Shown here piece by piece: positions 23,240-36,623 of a DNA stretch of 64,000 nt. The position numbers and the translations under genes were made by a program. Numbering within the stretch: position 1 is the stretch's first letter; each line of letters starts with the position of its first letter. The notes under the pieces are model-generated. The model was not told the DNA's origin, ran no database searches, and saw only the letters and a program-made list of their open reading frames with translations. This DNA comes from Hemibagrus wyckioides (Eukaryota > Chordata > Actinopteri > Siluriformes > Bagridae), in the NCBI RefSeq assembly GCF_019097595.1, contig NC_080710.1, positions 12,515,280-12,579,279 on the forward strand. The letters are read 5' to 3'.

Positions 23240-26200
23240 TTAGGTTCTAGGACAGGCTATAACTCTGTAGGGCTTGGCTTTTAGGACCACACTGGCCACT
23301 CCACGCAGGTCAGGCAGTGGCTCCTCAGGGCTGGCTGGAAGAAACTGAAAGTCCCGTAGCAGATATCCAGTGAAGAGGAACAGCTCCATTTTAGCTACAG
23401 ACTCCCCGAGGCATAGCCGAGCACCCGCTCCGAAAGGTATTAGAGCCCGGAGACAGCTCCCATCTCCCTCCAAAAAGCGCTCTAAAATAAAGAATGGGCC
23501 CTATCACCATTATTAATCCCTGCTTTTTGTCTTTTCTGAAGTATAATATGCAATATAATGTGAGATTTGTTGTTAATATACCTGGTCTGAAGCTGTGTGG
23601 GTCAAGCCAAACCTCTGGATCATGATGAGCACCAAATAAATTGGGGATAACAATGGTGTTTTGGGGGATGAAATATCCTGCAATGCTGAAGGGACAATCA
23701 CACCTTATAAACTTCCTATGACTTCCTATGCAACACTGCAATCATATCTCTTGGATTAATCACATTACACTGTGTACAGCTAGAGCAAACTCCATATATA
23801 CTGTTCATAAAGAAATTATGAATCTTTTGGAACAGACAAGAGTGTTGTCATGTGTTAGTTCCTTAAATAAAGTCTTGTCAGGTTTGTTCACATGAGTCCA
23901 ACCTGTCTTCTACTGGATTGTTAACAAACCTTTCAATCTTAAATGTGTCTTTAGAAGACATGCACTATATGGTCAAATGTATGTTGACACCCACATCACA
24001 CCTATGTGGGTTTTGAATATACGAAGCACTCCAGATTTAGTCCTTCTTTGCTGTCCTCCACTCCTCTCGGAAGACTTTCAACTAGATTTTGGAGCGTGGC
24101 TGTGGGGATTTGTACTCATTCAATAATAAGAGTATTAGTGAGGTCAGGCAGTGAGGTTAGGTGAGGAGGCCTGTGGTGCAGTCAGTGTTCCATGAAAATC
24201 CCAAAGATGTTCATTGGGGTTGAGGACAGGGCTCAGGAGTTCTTCTACTCAGCCTAGCCGAGGTTCTACACAACCTCACTTTGTGCACAAGGGAACTGTC
24301 ACTCAGGAACAGGTTTGGCCTAGACCCCATAGTTTCAAAGGAAATCTTAATGCTACATTATACAAAGACATCCTCTACAATTGCATGCTTCCAACTTTGT
24401 GGTAATAGTTTGGGGAAGGCTGTGATGGTCAAGTGTTTACATAATTTTGACCATATAGTTTTTGGGAAGTAAAATGTCCTTTTCCTGTGTTAGCCACATT
24501 TCACACGCAGCCATTTTTTTCTTTTGAACATTTATTTTATTGTCTATGGGTAAAAAAAATAGTAATGAGCACCCAGATAGAATAAAATCATTATCTGTTT
24601 GTGTCTTCTGACATCAACCTTTTCTATTAACACACCTATTAATTTCTGGAATAGGTACAACTTAGAGAATGTAGAAACATGAACATGAAAACTACTACAC
24701 CACTGTGACGTTGTCATGTGTGTCAGAACCTCTGACAGTGAGTTCTGTTCCATTTTAGTTACCTGCTGTCTCTGATGGCTTTGTGTGGCACGGCAAGTGG
24801 AGCTACAGGTCTCAATCTCAGCACCTCATTAATCACAGCACACAGATAAGGCAGTCTGTGTCTGTCACTGTAGTGAGGATACTGACCCTTCAGCACGTTC
24901 TGCAGCTCTTCATATACTCTGTTCTGAACCTACAGTAAAATTAACACAGCAATCTGATCACTGTGGGTGGAGGTGGGGAATAATTTGACTGGGAAGTGTA
25001 TGCTAGCAATCATTTTTCACCCAGTACTGCTTTGTGTGCCTTGGAGTAAAAAAATTTTTTCACTATTTTGTATTATTACCTCTGGCCTATGTAAGAGAAA
25101 GGCAATGGTCCAGCTGAGCCAGGCGGCAGTCGTCTCTGTTCCCCCTATGAGCAGGTCCACTGTAGTCATGTGTATATGACTGTCTGTAAGAGTCTGCAGG
25201 AGAGGAAAGGGTGTTTCACACTTGAAGCAGTTAATCCTGGGTCATTGTACACCCTGAGTAAACTCTTTTTCACATTACACACTACTCACACATTACCAGT
25301 GGCTATAAATCCTGAGCATTCATAATCTGATAATCATTCCTGGGTAGGAAACCAATCCAGCCACTGAGGGCTTAACTCTCAATGCCAGTCCCAAGCCTGG
25401 ATAAAATGGGAGGGCTGTGTATGAGGGCATCTAGCATGAAACCTGTGCCAAAATCTAATAAGTGAATTTGGTGACCCCGAACAGGCAGCCGAAGGACCAC
25501 AACATTCATAATCGGATAAAGTCAAAATTAGTACATGCCTTAACTAATCATTAATTCATATTTCAAGACCAAGCTGCCATCTTTGGGCCCTTGAGCAAGG
25601 CCCTCAATCCCCCCTGCTCCAGGGGAGCTGCATCATGGCTGACCCTTTACTCTGACCCTAACCCCCAATGATGATATATATATACGAAGAAAGAATTACA
25701 CTTTGCAGTTATGTATATGTGACAAATAAAGGCTACTTAACTTAGGGTGTGTTTTATGTAGATATACAGTATATGAGGGTAAAATATGGAGGGTTTTATG
25801 TTTATGACATGTAAATGTCATAACCTCCGGTGAGCAGGAGCTGACATCCACACAGCTGAATTGGAATCATAAATTGTGTTTAAATCACCATTCATTATGT
25901 TACACTTTTTATGAATAAGATAAAAATCTGTTCATCATTTCAATGTTTGTACTCAAACCTGGATGTATTGTGTTAAGTTAGATGAATAAGGGCCTATGTG
26001 TTTTAAAACTAACTAAAGTGACAAGATGTCCTGCTGATGTACTGGAACCTAATATTCACTGTCTTCATGTATGCTTACCATCTTGGGTACTTTTCCATCT
26101 GGTGAAGTAAGGTACTGTAGAAGTGGTGCTGCAAAGTCTTTACTATCTTTCTTTTGCTGGAACAATATAAATAGGTTATAAGAATACGATTTGATATGAT

Positions 26201-27095
26201 ACCTTAAATATGATATGAGATGAATATGATACCTTAAACTCATCTAAGTGGCCTCCAATGAGCTCATCTCTTCTAGCCACCTCTCTCATTAAATGAGTAA
26301 AGGGAACATTTGGTAACTTCTGGAAGGAAATAAATGTGAGAAGATAAGAGTTGCAGGGGAAAAAAATACTGTGAGCTTTAGGGATTCAGTGAGGAATTGT
26401 GTGTTACTCTGAGCAGAGGGAAAGAGTCCAGAGCTGAGATCCATGGCGAACCCCACAGAGACACGATCTTATTCAGACAGTCATGCATCTCCTGAAGATG
26501 TGCTGAACTCTTCTCATACTGAGCAGAAGAAAGTGACTGGTTGGTAAGGACTGATATTTAGTCTGTCAATAGTTTTCATATGAAAGCATGTGTTACACTA
26601 GGAAAAGCAGTGCACAGTTACTAACTGATTTTCCAAAGGCTAGCTTTGTGATGATGTTACTGGTAGCTACAGTGAAGTCATCAGACAGGTCCATGGGCTT
26701 CTTGTTATAGTCCAGAAACACCTGATGAAGAGTAAAAAACTGGATTCATTATATGGTGAAGACTTATGTAATTGTCACATCAGTACCTACATCTACAACT
26801 ACAACCAGGGCCTTTTTTCCTCAGCACTGATGTTCAATATAGATATGCAAAAACACACACACACACTTTACTTCATTCTGATGAGTTTAACGTAACTGAA
26901 ACAGATAACTAACATAACTAATCGCAGAAGATCTTAAAGTGGTGATCATGAAGCACTAATTTCCCTGGAGGAATGAGGCAAACATGCTAACCACTAAGCC
27001 ACAAGGGCTACTATTATTTACCTATTTTACAGTTTTTATAATTCACTGTTTTTATTCAATACTGTAAAGAATAAAATGAAATACACAAATGCAGC

Positions 27096-27157
<62 letters not shown>

Positions 27158-29616
27158 GTTGTTGTTGTTGTTGCTGCTGTTTTTTTAATTCATTTGTTTA
27201 CACACAAATTCATCTCAGTTGTACTCTATATCCTGAATGTCATTTAAGTCCACACAAACCTGTCTGCATTCTGTACCTGTTTGAGGTATAGTGCTTGCTC
27301 TTCTATTAGACAGTGAAGAGATTCAGTAACACAACGCTGCAAAGCACTATGGGCCAGGCGCCTGTGGGACTTCCACTCCTCACTGTAATCACCCAGAGAG
27401 ATGGAGTAGCCCCCACCTGACACTTTATCAGCTAAACCCAAAGCAGATAAAGAGATAGATGGTATATAAAAAGTATGTATGTTTACATTTTAGCAGAAAT
27501 GATAGTAAACGTACAGTATATGAATTTATACATAGGGTACATAAGATCTCACCCGTGTATGAGTGCGGCCTTCCTGCAAAGTCAGACCACTTTTTGACCA
27601 GAGCCTCACGAATAACTTTACTACTGTTCAGAATCACCATCGCTGCACAAAAAACACAGAAACAAGCATTATAACCAGCACTTTCTATATGTAAGCTTCA
27701 AATCTTTCACATAGTTACAGCTTTAAAGCTGAAAATGTAAAAAGTTGTGAAAGAAATGGAAGTTATTTACTGGTGCTTCCACAACGGAGACGGTAGATAT
27801 TCCCATATCGACGAGCCAGTTCTGTCAGGTATAAGGGCAAATGATCTTGGCTAAGCTCGAACATGTTTCCCAGGAAGGGAAGAGAGGGAGGTCCAGGGAG
27901 CGAGGGAGTAAGGAAGCGAGGGAAAAGATGAGAGGGGTAATGCAGAGGTTTGGACACAGTGTCTAGAGAAAATAAAAGAGAGATACTGTTACTTTATCAC
28001 AGTTGTTATACAATAAATAAATGTAATGTGGTCTGATTGATCTGTGTGATAAAGCAAGAAAATCTACAGGATCATAGGTTTGGATAGTGAAGGGTAACAA
28101 AACCTACAAATGAAACAATGCATTCACTTGAGCATGCCAGGCCCTGATGCTAAACTTTATAAATATTCAGTGAAAAACATACTAAATGCAATTTTAAGGT
28201 TTATTATATCATTTGCATTAACATCTAATGAAACTCATCCAAGATCTAGATTCATTATTTATTCAATTTTCTTTGTAAGCATTTTTTTTCTGCAACCTTC
28301 CCTTGATTTGAACTGACTCTTGACTGGGTCTAAACTAAAAACAAACCAAAACTAAAGCCTTGTTTAAAAATTCCACAAGTTTAAAATAACTAAACTCAAC
28401 TCACTGAGAGCTGCACATGACTTCAATTTTTTTTAATTAAACTTAAATAAATAAATGTAAAGCTTTGTTTTACTGTATCTTGTGTTAAGGTATGACTAAA
28501 CGTATGTGCATTGTGAAAATAAATAAATAAATAAATAAATATATATAAAATAGAATTTGAACTGCCGCTAAGTGTATCTAGATTGTTATTCTGTACACTG
28601 TAAGACATTTCAAGATGATTAAACTTGAATGAAAAGTTCAATCTGCAGATTTTTAAGGAAGTAAAGTCAACCTGAAAATAATATTTGTTTCAACAAATTT
28701 TTAAAAACCAGAGTTCAATATCCAAAATTTGTTAAGAGAAGAAATAAGGTCAGTTAAAGGCAATGTCATGCATTTAGATCATTACAATTTTTTAAAAACA
28801 GAAAAACCTTCTGTTTTTCTTTAATCAATAGATGCTGCCTCAGTGTGGTGGCTGAAAGTAAGTTAAATTTCATATATTATGTCATAGTGCATGTACACTA
28901 TATGGCCAAAAGTCTGTGGACACCTGACCACCACAACCATATACATTTATGGTATTTGGTAGAGCGAATATGTGAGTTTCCCATATGAATCACACATTTG
29001 TATAGGATGTCTCTAATGCTGTATTTTACATTTTCTCTTTCCTGGAGAGCAAAAGAGGTCTAAATGGTCCAGCATGACAAAGATCCTATGCACAAAATGA
29101 GGACCATGATGACATGAAATTTTTTCCTAAGTCTTCCTTGAATACTGGAGGTTATTATAACAGCAAAGGGGAAAGGGGAGACTAAATTCATAGCAGGATA
29201 ATCATTAGAGTCTTGTGACCACAAACATTTGGCCATACAGTGTATCATAATAAATTTCTTTCCTTTTTCAGAGAACACATATAAGCTGGATTTACAGATC
29301 CCTACTGTAAATCAGCTCCTGAGCAAAACATTGATCATCTATACAGTTGCATCATTTTTTCCTTTTTACTAGTTTCAAGTTTTTGCTGAATCTTGTAGCT
29401 TCACACTATTTTAGCTTTCTTCCAGTCAACACCAAACACATCTGACATGCGAAATCTCTTTTTTTTTCGCTAAGGAATGTGCTTACCTTTAGACTGTATG
29501 CATCTTTTGACATCTTTGTTACTTTGTAGATTTCGCCGCCTTACAAGAAGGCAGACCATCACCAAGAGAACAAACAGCAAGGCAGCTGTTCCTACACTTA
29601 CTGTCACTGAATACAT
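23240..29616 (-). CDS. cyp21a2: Steroid 21-hydroxylase (cytochrome P450 21)
   Basis: ER-membrane haem monooxygenase that hydroxylates progesterone and 17-hydroxyprogesterone at C21 on the way to cortisol. Exons: 29616-29487, 27962-27771, 27642-27553, 27431-27277, 26721-26626, 26518-26408, 26319-26233, 26156-26079, 25193-25080, 24929-24763, 23685-23582, 23481-23240; 521 residues, all phases joining. Exon 1 encodes an N-terminal membrane anchor (about residues 8-26) followed by RRR. Exon 2 carries the proline-rich hinge with [23 protein letters not shown] and [10 protein letters not shown] are typical of CYP21. The I-helix reads GGTETT (330-335), the ExxR is EVLR (386-389), and the haem loop [10 protein letters not shown] has its cysteine ligand at 465 (codon 23411-23413). 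Exon 1 is the least certain part: it is supported by its donor, its phase and its anchor character, and it adds an intron compared with mammals. The stop codon is followed directly by TAAA, making an AATAAA there; another AATAAA lies at 22842-22847. Confidence 0.92.
23967..24466. mobile_element. Tc1-related non-autonomous element
   Basis: Starts CACTATATGGTCAAATG and ends with TTTTGACCATATAG, an imperfect inverted terminal pair. The interior keeps a degraded version of the transposase segment seen at 20994-21850 ([20 protein letters not shown] near 24345). Lies in CYP21 intron 10. Confidence 0.65.
25370..25745 (+). mobile_element. Retroposon tails in CYP21 intron 8
   Basis: GGGCATCTAGCATGAAACCT-GTGCCAAA and GACCCCGAACAGGCAGCCGA match a common fish LINE end. 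Directly after it, CCCTTGAGCAAGGCCCTCAA up to GTGACAAATAAAGGCTACTT looks like a second, SINE-like repeat. Both are non-coding. Confidence 0.5.
27096..27180 (+). repeat. Compound microsatellite (TTA)n(TTG)n(TGC)n
   Basis: About 20 TTA units passing into TTG and TGC units, in CYP21 intron 4. Confidence 0.95.
28896..29245. mobile_element. Miniature Tc1-like element
   Basis: ACACTATATGGCCAAAAG at the left is matched by the inverse of CATTTGGCCATACAGTGT at the right, about 350 bases apart. No coding potential. Lies in CYP21 intron 1. Confidence 0.7.
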
Positions 29617-29727
29617 GGAGTGGCTTCTTTGCGTCTTTGTGTATTCGAGTCTAAAAAACTGCTCCTTTAATCAGTTTTCTCCTCCATCATTTACACCAAT
29701 CAGGGCTTTCTGTCCATCCTTTCTTAA

Positions 29728-29759
29728 ATCAAGGTAAGGTAAATATTGGTTTGACCTTC
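29728..29759. promoter_or_regulatory. Candidate NR5A (SF-1) half-sites upstream of CYP21
   Basis: About 110-145 bases upstream of the CYP21 start are TCAAGGTAA (29728-29736, plus strand) and TGACCTTC (29752-29759; GAAGGTCA on the minus strand). Each differs by one base from the SF-1 half-site YCAAGGYCA. SF-1 is the established driver of CYP21 in mammals. Short degenerate motifs like these also occur by chance, so this is only a suggestion. Confidence 0.3.
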
Positions 29760-30494
29760 AGCACAGTGTCACTGCAAAGTAAAGGAAATGAATGACTCTT
29801 GGCGTTATCTGATTCATGTGGGTAATGATATTTACTAGGTTCATTTGAAATCTAGTAAGCTACATGTTAAATGAGGCCAATGACAGTGTACTCAGATTTA
29901 ATGCTCACAGAGTATGAATGAACAGTGGAGTCTGAAAAAGGTACACTGGCTTTTTGTGTATATTCATGTGTAATGTTAACAGCCAAACTTCATCCTGACA
30001 TATTACCCCAGGAGGTCCTGGCAAAGAAAAGGAAACCATTCATATGAAATAAAACAGGAATTCAGCATATATATATCATTAATACAGTGCAGCATAGTTT
30101 TCGGTTTGAAAGAGGGAATGAAAGGTGTGCAGTGTGGGTGTGGATTCCTGTCTATTGCCAAGCCAAAAACCAAGCTTTAAGCCACTGCTGTTAAACCAGA
30201 CTGACCAAAGTGGCATGTTAGTAAACTGCTATATTGAAAATGGCTTCTTTGTTCAGCTGAGTGAACACACACTGCCTCTGTATGCATTTCTTCTCCTCCT
30301 TAGTTCATGCTGTACCTTTCATATATACTTAGCAACAATTTCATATCACATTCTGTAAAATGTAGTTATTTACTAGCATCAGAGTTCAATTCTATTTTAT
30401 TTGTATTGTGAAAAAGAGGCTTTATCATATCAGGAATATCAAAATTCAGAATTAAAGCGATCAGGTTTAACACTTTAATTTATATTTATCACAA

Positions 30495-30600
30495 ATTATG
30501 GGCAAACCAGAGGCAACAGTGGCAAGAAAAAAACCTCCCTGAGATGATTTGATGAAGAAACCTTAAGAGGAACCAGACACAAAAGGGAGCCATCCTCTGT
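30495..30600 (-). mobile_element. Inverted partial copy of the ATTGA-tail retroposon
   Basis: CAGTGGCAAGAAAAAAACC and AAGAGGAACCAGACACAAAA are the complement of the central segment of the 15889-16125 copy. A similar inverted piece is at 7430-7565. Confidence 0.5.
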
Positions 30601-30944
30601 GTACTATACATTAATTGTGCATCTATGAGCTTTTGAGCAAATTATAAGTATAAACATCAGTGTAATTTCTAAATTCATTATAGTTTTAAAATAGAGTGGA
30701 CAGTAAAGTACTATAATCAAATTAATTACATTAAAAAAATTGTAAAGTACTGTATTACATGTGCTACTTTATTTTAATTACTCTACTCTTTACAGGTTTT
30801 TTTTTCAGTAATATAATTTATGTACCAGCATAGCGCATTTAATATAAATATAAATATGTTATGAAAATATGTTTGTAGATATACTTGTAAATATAATTAC
30901 AGTATAAACTAAAATATATAAAATATAACTCTTTGCACTTATCC

Positions 30945-31090
30945 AAAACACCTTACAACTGAGACAGTATATCCAAGTAGTTAAAGGTTAAAGGTCTTGC
31001 TCAAGGACCCTAGCAGTTTGGTGTTGCTATGATTTGAACTCATGACCTTCTTATTTGTAGCGCAAAACCCTAACCACTGATTCGACCGCC
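30945..31090. repeat. SINE-like repeat between CYP21 and tenascin
   Basis: GGTCTTGCTCAAGGACCCTA, GATTTGAACTCATGACCTTC and AAACCCTAACCACTG are typical of tRNA-derived fish repeats; related words occur at 25585-25630. Confidence 0.45.
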
Positions 31091-31481
31091 ATTTGAATGA
31101 ACCAAATTTCTGTGCTTGAATAAACCTTTTTAAAAAAACAAAACAAAAAAACTAGCATATGAAAAGCACATATAGGATGATTCTCTCTCTCTCATGTAAA
31201 ATATTCACTAAAATAAAGGGCGCAAAAAATGAACCACTAATATTTTTTAGATCTTGAAACACAGACCGTCATTCTCACGTGTTAGATTTGCATTTTCTGG
31301 TGTATTACTGCAAACCAGTGCATTGTGCATTGACAAACTGGTCAATCTTTTACAGTAAAAGTCTGTAAAATATAAAAGAAATACTGTACATTCACTGCAC
31401 TTCTGTTCTTTTTTCACAGTGTATGTGCTGGAATTGGACAAAAAAAATCCTTTCACAATGCCATGTTGCCGATATCTGCAA

Positions 31482-31487
31482 TTTATT
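31482..31487 (-). terminator. Candidate poly(A) signal for tenascin-X
   Basis: AATAAA on the minus strand about 430 bases after the tenascin stop, and the nearest exact match I saw. Confidence 0.35.
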
Positions 31488-31912
31488 TGGTATTTCTACA
31501 AAAACCTCTTTATAAAAAAAAATGGAACAGAAGAGAATGTTAGTCTGTAACCTTTACATCCAACAAAATGTAACAGTGCATTCATTTCAGTAGCGGCGTG
31601 AATCAGGAACAGTGTAAAGAACCCTTCGAATGTTTTGATAGCACATAATCCTTACTATACAGTCATGTAAGAGTAGATAATGCGGCACACACAGTATGTA
31701 TCCTTCACACATACCTAGTTAAAAAGTACTATGTTTAATGGATGGTTGTTTGATTATTTATATAATATTAGATATTTATCACAGTATGGGGTATAATAAC
31801 TGCAAAAAAGTAGATATGCATCTCCTAAAGTTATGTACAGTGTGTATAGAATGTGAAGTGTTGAAGGTTGTACAGTGTATCTGCATGTAGCGGCTGCTCT
31901 TCACTAGATGTT

Positions 31913-32863
31913 CTAGCCTTGGGTGTTGGTGGTCACGTGGCTCAGAGAGGCAGGACGCAGCTTCATCTCGGTGAAGGGGAGGGATGTGTCCTTGCCCTTC
32001 CAGTCAATCCACACCACTCCCTGATAAATACACACAATATATAATGAATACACAGCTCATTCTTTAATTCTTAACCACAAACACACACCGCAGGTTAATT
32101 GTATAATAAACACATTTTAAGGTCTTGATTTAAAGTCTCCCTCTGAGCACAAACTCTATGCAACATTAAGCAGAATTTCGCAGAACTATGGAAGTCTAAT
32201 AAGCTTGTGACACCTCAGACACCTCAGTTTGGTGTATGTTTACAGATTTTTATAATCCTATTTTTAAATGACAATAAAACAAAGCACACTGTTGTTCATA
32301 GGTGTAGAGTTACCAGGTATATGCTGTATTTTATTTGTTAACAACTAAATTAAAATGCAGATCTTGTGCAACTTTTACCCGAGTCTGTATTTTGTTAGTC
32401 ATTTTAAGTATTTCAGGAACAATTTTATGTTATTAACTGCTGATATCCTGCATTTTTTTTATAACACGGATAGCATGTTATGTTGTAATAATAATTACAA
32501 CATCATTATTATGTTAGAATTATTGACGCTATGCAATATTCTTGGTTGTTTTTGGAACCATTTTATTACAATATATTACATTTTATATCTAATAAAAAAT
32601 ATTTTACGGTTTAAAGTCTAACAAAGTGCTCATATCATATCAGAATATGATATATTAGAAGTTATTTCTAAAACTAAACAGGCTTAATATTATTAAGTAC
32701 TATTAAGTACTATTATTAACTAGTATTAAGTACTGATACAGTATTAAACACTAGTTCTTATAAAAAATAAGTTGTACTGGTTATATGGATTATTTTCACC
32801 TGTCTTCTGCTCATACAGTAATCAATATTAGAACTTTTGTAAAATAATTTATTTGCTTGTTGT

Positions 32864-32907
<44 letters not shown>

Positions 32908-35900
32908 TAATAAATAAACCAGAATCTATAAAGACTGTATAAGATATGAGTTGGATTAAATCAGATTATCTATATACCTGGTCCTTGGAGAAAGTTGCAT
33001 AAACACCATTGAGATTGGCTTTGTAACAGTTTTTGTACCACCAGCCTCCCATGTATTTCTTTGCACATTGGACACTATTAATGCTGGGGTCCTTGTCCTT
33101 GGTTGAGAAAGGACAACCATTGTGGTATCTCATTGAATCCCCTGTAAACAGACGGAAACACTAAATGACACGACATCCCATATCCCTCACTCAATTATTT
33201 GTATATCCCATTCTCAACATTCTTCTTACCAGCTGTGCCAGAGTATCCAGACACATCAATGGTGTAGTGATTCACCTCTGACGCCACAGTGATGTTGGAG
33301 TAGTGAGCGTAGGCCGTGTCATTTCCTAAACGCAAATCGACGCGCAGGCTCATTGGTTCCATGCTAGTCAGAGTGTGAAGGATATCATTTCCTGAAATAG
33401 GACAACAATGATTTAAAAAAGGCAAGGCAAGGCAAGGAAGCTTTATATAACAACCTTAACCCGGCAGCTTACCAAGCCAGAATTCTGCACTTATCTCTCC
33501 AAAGCCTTTGGAATAATCTTTCCATTCTCTGAAGAAATCAGTAGAGCCATCCAATCTCCTCTGGAATACCTAACAGATGATAATAAAAAAACACACACAT
33601 AATATTTTATACATGCATGTATTTGAAAAATGCAAGGTGTTAAAGAAGGCAACATTATTCTTAAACAAACTTTTAAACAAAACTGCATAGTCAAACCTAC
33701 TGTCCAGCCTCCTCCATCAGTCTCCATATCACAGTAGACCCTCACTGCCTCTCCATCTTTACCCTGAGGGTAAATCTCCGCCTCTCCTGACTTCTTCATG
33801 CCATTCACCTGCACCTGGGAGCATTCAGCTGGGTATGGGTAAGGCAATTGCACTGTAGAAGAAGGTAGAGACCAGGACAGACTTAGAGGAACCCTACAGG
33901 AAGCCATGGTTTACAGGAAAGGGTGAGCATCTCACCTGTTGTAAATGCAGTGGAAACCACACTGATGTACTGCCCCTCACTCTCTCCATCTACTTTTACA
34001 GTGTATTGAGAAGAAGCCACCAGATCAGTTAACTTGTACTGGGACACAGTTGGATTTAGGATCACCTCCTGTTCATGAAAGGAAGACAAGCTGTAACTAA
34101 TGTGATTACATTACAGCATTCAAACGTACAAAAGTTGCTAACTAAAAGTTAAAAGTACATGTGACTGGAATGTAGATGTGAGGGCTTGCATTTATTTTAA
34201 AGAGACAATATAGAGCAAAAATACAGGAACTATGGTATAAGGGTTATATACAAAAGTTAGTGGACACCGGAGCATCATACTCATAAGTGGTTCTTTCACA
34301 GAATTTAGACAAAGTTGGAAGAATAAGGCTGTATAGAATGTATCTGTCTCCTGCAGGGTTACAGTTTCCTGTCACTAGAACTAAGAAGCTCCATGAAGAA
34401 ATGGTTTGCCAAAGTTGTTTTAAAAGAATTTGAGTGACTTCTACAGAGCTTTGACCTCAACCCCACTGAACACCTTTGGTTTGAAATGGAACGCAAACTG
34501 CACTCCAGGCCTCCTCAGCTGGCAGTACTATCTGACCTCTCTAATGCTCTTGTGGTTTAATGAGCACAAATCCCCACAGGAATGCTGCAAAATCTCATGG
34601 GTTTGATGGTCAGGCAGGGTTTTTGCCAAATATACATCTGGCATATATGCCAAATATACATCTGGCATATATGCCAAATATACATCTGGCATAATTACCT
34701 TAACCTCTTCTCCAAACTGGTATGTAAGCCTATAGCTTCTGAAAGATAAGTGAGTGCTCTTCCATGAAATCACAGCTGAGTTCCAGGTGACTTCATTGGG
34801 TGTCACTACCTGCAGCTTTACTCCTGTAAAAAAAAAAACATTCAAATACATAATAACACACAACTCCATTAACTAAAATAGCAGAAGAAAAGAATTTTTG
34901 GAACGAGTGTTCCTTTAAATGTTGGAATTTTCAACATATACCAAGAATACAGCAAAGTGCATCTGATGTTTAATAAACTGACTTCTCAGTGGTCTGTGGA
35001 TAATACCTAATTATTTTAATGTTCTGCCTTACCGCTTTTTGTTGTAAAGGTTGTGGAAACAGATCTACTTTGGAGACTGTTGATTTGGCTTATGATCTTT
35101 ACTGCATAGAGGGTAGATCTGTGTAGACCTCTGAGCTGGTGCTGAACAGAAGTGCCAGATAACATCACTGTCACTGTCACATTAGGAGCTGTGAAATGAG
35201 AAATATACTCAGTTAGATACAGATATGAAAGCTCATCATCAGACAGCTCAAAAGATTAACTCATCTTACATCTTGTTGATCCATAAGTGAGGATATAATG
35301 ATCGACTTTGGCTTGAGCAGGCTTCCATACCAACAGTGCTTTACTGTCTGTGATGTTCACCGCCTGGAGGTCAGTGGGGGAGTCAGGTACTAGACAGGAC
35401 AAATGGATGATTAAAAAATGACCCTCTAATATTCCAGTAATGCTGAGATATGTCTGTAGTTCTACCTGTAACAACCAAGGCTGTTGTGGCTTCACTCTCT
35501 GTTGCTCCCATAATGGACCTGACACTTATTTCATACCGCGAACCAACAGACAGCTTGGAAATGAGAACATGGGACAACTGTGAGTCAACAGTCATGGATC
35601 CTGTCACCCCTGAAAAGTAAAAGTATGTCCCATGTCACAATCAAAGGCATTTATACACACAGTGCAGAGTAAATGTTATAACCTTGTCTAAATTACCATT
35701 TGCAGAATTGGTGTATGTTACTTTGAATCCTGTTACTGTGCTTTTAGGTTTGGCCCAGGACAAAATGAGAGACGTTTCTGTAATGTTGCTGAACAGCAGT
35801 TCAGTTGGTGGTTCAGGTCCTGTTGAAGGACATAGAAAAACATTAATTCGTTCATTTATTCATTCCTTCAGTAAGATTTGCATCTGGAGTCTATCCCATG

Positions 35901-36574
35901 AAGTATAAATTAAATAAACCAATATGCAAATCTTAAATGTATGAACCGATTTGTGTAGGAATTTTCTGTACTGCTTATAATACACAGGGTTGCAGGGAAC
36001 CTGGAGCCTATCCATTGCAGAGGACAATTGCACACACACTCATGCACCATGGACAATTTAGAGATGCCAATCAGCTTACACCACATGTCTTTGGACTAGG
36101 GGGATAAAACTGCAGTACCAAAAGGAAACCCCCAAAGCATGGAGAGCACATGCAAACTCCGAGCACAGCAGGGCTCCAACCCCCTGCACCAGAGGTGCGA
36201 GGTGTGAGGCAAATGTGGTAACCACTAATGTGTAGTGTAATGAAATCATAATCCTTAACTACTAATTGTATATGTTTAACCTAGATGCTACATGCTAGTT
36301 CTTCATATGCTACTTGCCCACCCACTCAGAGTTTTGCATCAGCTTGAAAGGTCAGTATGATATAATATATAATATAATATATATAATATATATAATATTC
36401 AGTATAATATTCCTTAAGATGGAAACAAAGAGGATTGGCTTTCAAATTAGAAAAAAAGAAATTTTTTGTCAATCTTTTTAGTTAAATGATTCTTTCTGAC
36501 TGCTTTCTCCAGTTAATTCACATTTATATTGCTGCATTAAATGTTTCCTTATATTTCTCTCTTAATGACTCTAA

Positions 36575-36623
<49 letters not shown>

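Larger units (their letters stand above)
29617..31912. other. Spacer between CYP21 and tenascin
   Basis: Short for two divergent functions: it must hold the CYP21 promoter and the tenascin 3' UTR. Two old repeats (30495-30600, 30945-31090) are present; no other gene seen. Confidence 0.6.
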
